A stretch of DNA of 30,401 bases from a bacterium (GTDB lineage: Bacteria; Patescibacteriota; Saccharimonadia; Saccharimonadales; HK-STAS-PATE-42), in assembly GCA_029781075.1 (NCBI GenBank), contig JAKOXJ010000042.1:1-30401 (forward strand). Reading direction: 5' to 3'. The notes beneath the pieces are model-generated. The model worked only from the letters and a program-made list of their open reading frames with translations, was not told where the DNA came from and searched no databases. The position numbers were made by a program, and so were the translations under genes. Of this stretch, positions 29,345 through 30,401 are shown piece by piece; within the stretch, counting starts at the first letter, position 1, and each line of letters begins with the position of its first letter.

Positions 29345-30401
29345 CTAGCTCATAGGTAGACGTTTGCGCCAATGTGCAGAATCGAACTCATGGCGCATCA
29401 TTGTTACTAGATCTTCTTTTGTTGTCCCAAATTTTACGCCTGGATTAAGGATATTGTGTGGGTCGAATATCTGCTTAACTCTTGCAAAGGCTTCATACAC
29501 ACTTGGTGGATACATCGTCTTCATATAAGGAGCTCTAAGACGACCATCGTTATGCTCGCCCGATATAGTCCCTCCGAGATCTAGGACTAAGCCGTAATAT
29601 GAGTCCATTATTTTGAAGGCTTTTTGGCGATCTCCTAGAACTCCTAGATTCAACATTGGTTGGAGGTGAATGTTTGCATCACCAGCATGCCCCCATACGG
29701 CAACGTCTAAGCCGTATTTACTAAAGAGCCCATAGGTACCGGAAATCAACTTAGTGAAGTTTTCTGGAGGGACACATCCATCTTCTATGATAGGTACTGC
29801 CGCCTTGCCACCCTGAAGCTCTCCCATAACGATTGCAGCAGAGTTTCTGACTTGCCAGATATTCTCCCTTTCTTCCGGATCGGAGGTTTCTCTTAGAATT
29901 GTCGCACCGGCATCTTCTGCAAAAGCTCTAAATTTTTTGAGTTTTTTGGCACGATCTCTTTCTCTTTGGTCATCAAATTCTACTATAAGTACAAAGTTTG
30001 GATACGGCTCTTCTATAAGACCAGCAAGTTGATTTGGCTGTAACCTGTGAACCTCATTAAGCAAGTTTTTATCCACCAGCTCAATTGCCGAAGGGGTTAG
30101 ACTTAATGTGTTGAGATTGAGCTCAGAGAGATCTTCAAGCTTTGTTAGACCAACCATAATGACTGTTGTGTTTGTGTTATGAATACTAGCCTGCAGCTGT
30201 ACGGCGGTAACAACACCAAGTGTACCCTGAGAGCCAACGATTAGAGGGGTTAGATCGAATGATCCGTCTTTTCCATATACCTGTGCAAGGGCATAGCCTG
30301 ATGAGTTCTTTGTAGTTGAGAGTTCTGCTTGGTCAAGAGAATCTTTTACTTCATGAATTAGTTCATCTACCTGGCGATATATTTCTCCTTCGAAACTATT
30401 G
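29345..30401 (-). CDS. FAD-linked oxidase (GlcD/D-lactate dehydrogenase type), partial at the 5' end
   Basis: The frame runs unbroken from 30401 to the stop at 29345 (352 codons seen). The ATG at 30157 is internal, because the upstream part is clearly homologous: SSGYALAQVYGKDGS and LIVGSQGTLGVVTAVQLQ belong to the FAD-binding (PCMH-type) domain. The FAD-oxidase C domain follows: EERENIWQVRNSAA, VAVWGHAGDANIHLQPM, GTISGEHNDGRLRAPYM and the end IFDPHNILNPGVKFG. Such enzymes oxidise D-2-hydroxy acids (glycolate, D-lactate) and pass electrons to quinone or other acceptors; the substrate is not decidable. The N-terminal FAD region is outside the window. Confidence 0.9.
   Translation of the reverse strand, partial: NSFEGEIYRQVDELIHEVKDSLDQAELSTTKNSSGYALAQVYGKDGSFDLTPLIVGSQGTLGVVTAVQLQASIHNTNTTVIMVGLTKLEDLSELNLNTLSLTPSAIELVDKNLLNEVHRLQPNQLAGLIEEPYPNFVLIVEFDDQRERDRAKKLKKFRAFAEDAGATILRETSDPEERENIWQVRNSAAIVMGELQGGKAAVPIIEDGCVPPENFTKLISGTYGLFSKYGLDVAVWGHAGDANIHLQPMLNLGVLGDRQKAFKIMDSYYGLVLDLGGTISGEHNDGRLRAPYMKTMYPPSVYEAFARVKQIFDPHNILNPGVKFGTTKEDLVTMMRHEFDSAHWRKRLPMS

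Overview
The window reads as a chromosomal segment of a small-genome bacterium of the Patescibacteria (CPR), most likely Saccharibacteria (TM7)-like. The evidence is very tight packing with convergent gene overlaps, an A+T-rich composition (about 60 % by eye), single-copy translation genes in rearranged order, a CPR-type LigA N-terminus, pseudopilin and ComEC genes, an apparent sortase substrate, and many short lineage-specific membrane proteins. The standard code with TGA as stop is in use. The assignment is inference; there is no 16S gene here.

Layout. Bases 1-5060 (minus strand) hold a broken-up str-operon: fusA (EF-G), an interval with three unfamiliar small ORFs and hairpins, tuf, rpsJ, then a partial GreA-like gene. 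5200-7922 holds tRNA-Ser(UGA), a zinc-ribbon protein, a conserved Trp-rich protein of unknown role, comF (minus), an Hsp20 and a small membrane protein. 7929-11453 is pheST (minus). 11500-19368 holds two small unknowns, a radC pair (minus), yebC, dus (minus), a membrane protein, an unknown protein, ligA and a Nudix gene. 19365-23202 (minus) is a pseudopilin, htpX, ksgA/rsmA and an ABC exporter. tRNA-Gly(UCC) and its terminator follow. 23536-25652 (minus) is rpmF-nusB-nudix-rnc. 25730-28120 (minus) is comEC followed by a signal-peptide protein with a PPKTG sorting signal. 28194-29332 is exoD and a membrane protein. The right edge is a partial FAD-linked oxidase.

Functionally, most genes serve translation and RNA maturation (EF-Tu, EF-G, S10, L32, PheRS, KsgA, Dus, RNase III, NusB, tRNAs). 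A second theme is DNA uptake and the cell surface (ComEC, ComF, pseudopilin, sortase substrate, ExoD). A third is replication, repair and proteostasis (LigA, RadC, HtpX, Hsp20).

Two signals stand out. First, the EF-G carries NKIN in place of NKxD and SGG in place of SAx, so both guanine-recognition motifs of the G domain have changed. Second, genes throughout are preceded by an extended -10 box (TGnTATAAT-like) that in nine cases ends only 7-10 bases before the start codon, so many mRNAs are probably leaderless, whereas fusA, tuf and the greA-like gene have long hairpin-containing leaders.
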